15,048 bases of DNA from an uncultured bacterium. Its GTDB lineage: Bacteria; Bacteroidota; Bacteroidia; Bacteroidales; Bacteroidaceae. Positions 13,704 to 15,048 of this stretch are shown here, piece by piece. The translations under genes were made by a program, and so were the position numbers. The stretch is from assembly GCA_905215345.1 (NCBI GenBank), contig CAJMPR010000041.1:1-15048 (forward strand). The letters run 5' to 3'. A model generated the notes under the pieces. That model ran no database searches and had not been told where the DNA came from. It worked only from the letters and a program-made list of their open reading frames with translations. Within the stretch, counting starts at the first letter, position 1; each line of letters opens with the position of its first letter.

Positions 13704-14630
13704 TTACCTTACTCTGCCCCGGCTGCTGCCGAGGCTTTCCTGCTTACTGTACTCCTGCTTCTCATACCACTCCTTTAAAAGCTGTTCAATTAAGTCCGTC
13801 TTCTGTTTTGGGGTATAATCTTCTGGGAAATACTTTGCCAATAAATCCGCTCGAAACTTTATCTGCTCCCGCTGATTTGGCTTTTCCTCTTCCAAAACCA
13901 TACAAATCCCATCCATATCCAAGGTTCCGTGCTGGCTCATTACCTTCAGTCGACATGCCTGCGATAAGGATGGCGTACACTGCTCCAAATCCATAATGGC
14001 ATGAAGCTCATACTGTTCCTCTTCCTTCAGATAGGAAAGCTCCACAGCCAGTGTAAAAGCAATCTTTCCTTCATCCACCATATCCAGAATCTTAGGAATA
14101 AGACTGGTCAGGCGGATATATCTTTTAATTTGAGCCACACTCTCCCCTACCTGTTTTGTAAGTAATTCATTACTCCGCATGGTTCCGGGAACAACATCTC
14201 CCTGCTCCTTTTGGGCAAACCTCGGTTCAACCTGAGCCAAAGTAATATCTTCTGCCGATACCTTTTTCCCCTGATGCTTCATAGCATCAAGCTTCATTCG
14301 ATAGGCAAATGCCTTCTCACTGGGCTTAAGATTCTCCCTGTGCAGATTGGAGTCCACCATCGCCACAACTGCCTGATCATCATCAAGCTCTCTTATAACA
14401 ATAGGCACCTCTGTCTCACCTGCCCATATGGTAGCTTCCTTTCTTCTGTGCCCGGATATAATCTCATACCCATCCCCGTAAGGATTTGTCCTCACCAGAA
14501 GTGGAACAAGCACACCTTCCTTTTCAATACTCCTCATCAATTCACACAATTCCATGTTTTTCTCAACCTTAAAGGGATGATTTCTGAAATCATACAATTC
14601 GTTGATAGATACATTTCGAATCGTCTCCAT
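13704..14630 (-). CDS. parB: ParB-like partition protein
   Basis: 308 residues from ATG 14630, supported by AAAGGAG 7 nt upstream; a longer frame to 14654 lacks a ribosome site. The N-terminal ParB/sulfiredoxin-like domain shows GYEIISGHRRKEA (about 54-66) and DSNLHRENLKPSEKAFA (about 93-109), the nucleotide-binding boxes of the CTPase ParB family. A KorB-like helix-turn-helix follows (about 150-205, including LLTKQVGESVAQIKRYIRLT). ParB proteins bind parS sites and spread along DNA. No ParA is seen in the window; instead a ParM-type actin follows, so this ParB may serve a different role (transcriptional control, or a ParA gene lies elsewhere). A basic Ser/Arg tail ends the protein. Confidence 0.88.
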   Translation of the reverse strand: METIRNVSINELYDFRNHPFKVEKNMELCELMRSIEKEGVLVPLLVRTNPYGDGYEIISGHRRKEATIWAGETEVPIVIRELDDDQAVVAMVDSNLHRENLKPSEKAFAYRMKLDAMKHQGKKVSAEDITLAQVEPRFAQKEQGDVVPGTMRSNELLTKQVGESVAQIKRYIRLTSLIPKILDMVDEGKIAFTLAVELSYLKEEEQYELHAIMDLEQCTPSLSQACRLKVMSQHGTLDMDGICMVLEEEKPNQREQIKFRADLLAKYFPEDYTPKQKTDLIEQLLKEWYEKQEYSKQESLGSSRGRVR

Positions 14631-14697
14631 ACAATCGCTCCTTTCCAAAATCAAAAAATAAATGATGGTATAAAAATCCCTTGAATTACTTTTGGAT

Positions 14698-14743
14698 AAA
14701 AAGAAAGACCGCTCACTTTCAATTTTCTTGAAAATGAACGATC
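14698..14743 (-). terminator. Terminator-like hairpin upstream of parB
   Basis: Read on the minus strand, GATCG...CGGTC (with one G-U pair) closes a long imperfect stem whose inner part pairs TTCATTTTC with GAAAATTGAA around a short loop, followed by TTTCTTTTT (14698-14706). It would stop transcripts entering from the right so that parB is started from its own promoter in 14655-14697. The stem has a sizeable bulge. Confidence 0.4.
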
Positions 14744-14777
14744 TCTCACGCTACTTTTATTAAGTTGAATGATGATG

Positions 14778-15046
14778 CTATTTGGGCTTGGATGTGTTTC
14801 CACACACGCTATCCAATACAACCGACACATTTACCCCATCGGAAATTGCCTTTTTGTACGTTTTCCGGTCGCTCTGGTCAAACCTGAAAAACCTCTCAAA
14901 GTGCCTAAAATCAAGGATTTTTACATATCGGTCCGATGTAGTGCAACTATTGTTTCAACGGTACTTTCGTTGTCCCAACAAAGTTCCTGTGTTTCCCTGT
15001 CTCCAAAATACACCGGAAAACGGAACTTTATGTGCTTCAGGAATCT
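14778..15046 (-). pseudogene. Unrecognised gene end, apparently frameshifted
   Basis: This stretch has no complete gene. Two overlapping minus-strand frames look protein-like: 14921-15046 (RFLKHIKFRFPVYFGDRETQ, ending at TAA) and 14778-14954 (YVKILDFRHFERFFRFDQSD, then KKAISDGVNVSVVLDSV, ending at TAG). Joined by one frameshift within 14921-14954 they would be the last ~90 residues of a protein entering from the right edge. I do not recognise the family. It ends 35 nt before the terminator-like hairpin, which fits a real gene end. The 14655-14777 stretch holds only the hairpin and the parB leader. Confidence 0.3.
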
Positions 15047-15048
15047 GC

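Noticed and set aside
1..15048. CRISPR array, tRNA or rRNA genes
   Set aside because: No regularly spaced repeats and no cloverleaf or rRNA motifs were seen, although the RHH-WYL layout recalls WYL1 of type VI-D CRISPR loci and no Cas13-like gene is present.

Overview
The window looks like an accessory (mobile) region of a low-GC Gram-positive gut-type Clostridia, probably Lachnospiraceae or a relative. The reasons are strong AGGAGG ribosome sites, AT-rich genes, TTG starts, and families typical of clostridial conjugative elements (a MobC-like relaxosome protein, DUF3849, TnpV, a ParB/ParM/ParR-like partition set). Almost all genes are on the minus strand; the one clear exception is a WYL regulator at 3084-4142. 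Assignments come from reading motifs by eye; no database search was run.

Layout, left to right. (1) 1-750 is visibly GC-richer conjugative-element sequence with a MobC-like gene whose 3' end is replaced and the 3' half of a DUF3849-type gene. (2) At about 727-747 this sequence is fused to the 5' third of metK, inside a 21-nt stretch that reads sensibly in both genes. The fusion is either an illegitimate recombination or an assembly chimera. (3) 1194-2872 holds two paralogous translation-factor-like GTPases; the upstream one ends in a glycine-zipper tail. (4) 2873-3083 is a divergent control region with repeated AGGTAACT-like half-sites, followed by an RHH-WYL regulator on the plus strand. (5) 4171-11282 holds two tightly coupled genes: a 619-residue AAA/STAND-like ATPase carrying a HEPN-type R-x4-H motif, and a 1746-residue protein with an SH3/LSm-like N-terminus, an alpha-helical solenoid, two cold-shock-like OB folds, TPR-like repeats, a beta-sandwich and a C-terminal STAND-like ATPase with winged helix. 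(6) 11283-11945 is a scar: an orphan gene end, a promoter-like site and a doubly truncated, frameshifted IS30-family transposase that also clipped the end of the next gene. (7) 11922-14630 is a partition cassette, read in transcription order as parB, tnpV, parM, parR-like. (8) 14655-15048 holds a terminator-like hairpin and frameshifted remnants.

The candidate system is region 3-5. A WYL regulator of the RHH type sits between a GTPase pair and a pair of P-loop ATPases. One ATPase has RNA-binding-type domains (a plausible sensor) and the other has a predicted HEPN ribonuclease (a plausible effector). This composition and its setting on a mobile element fit an anti-phage or anti-element conflict system of abortive type. 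I know of no named system with this exact set, but that is recall, not a search. Whether the GTPases and the ATPases form one system or two neighbours sharing a regulator cannot be decided from the sequence alone.
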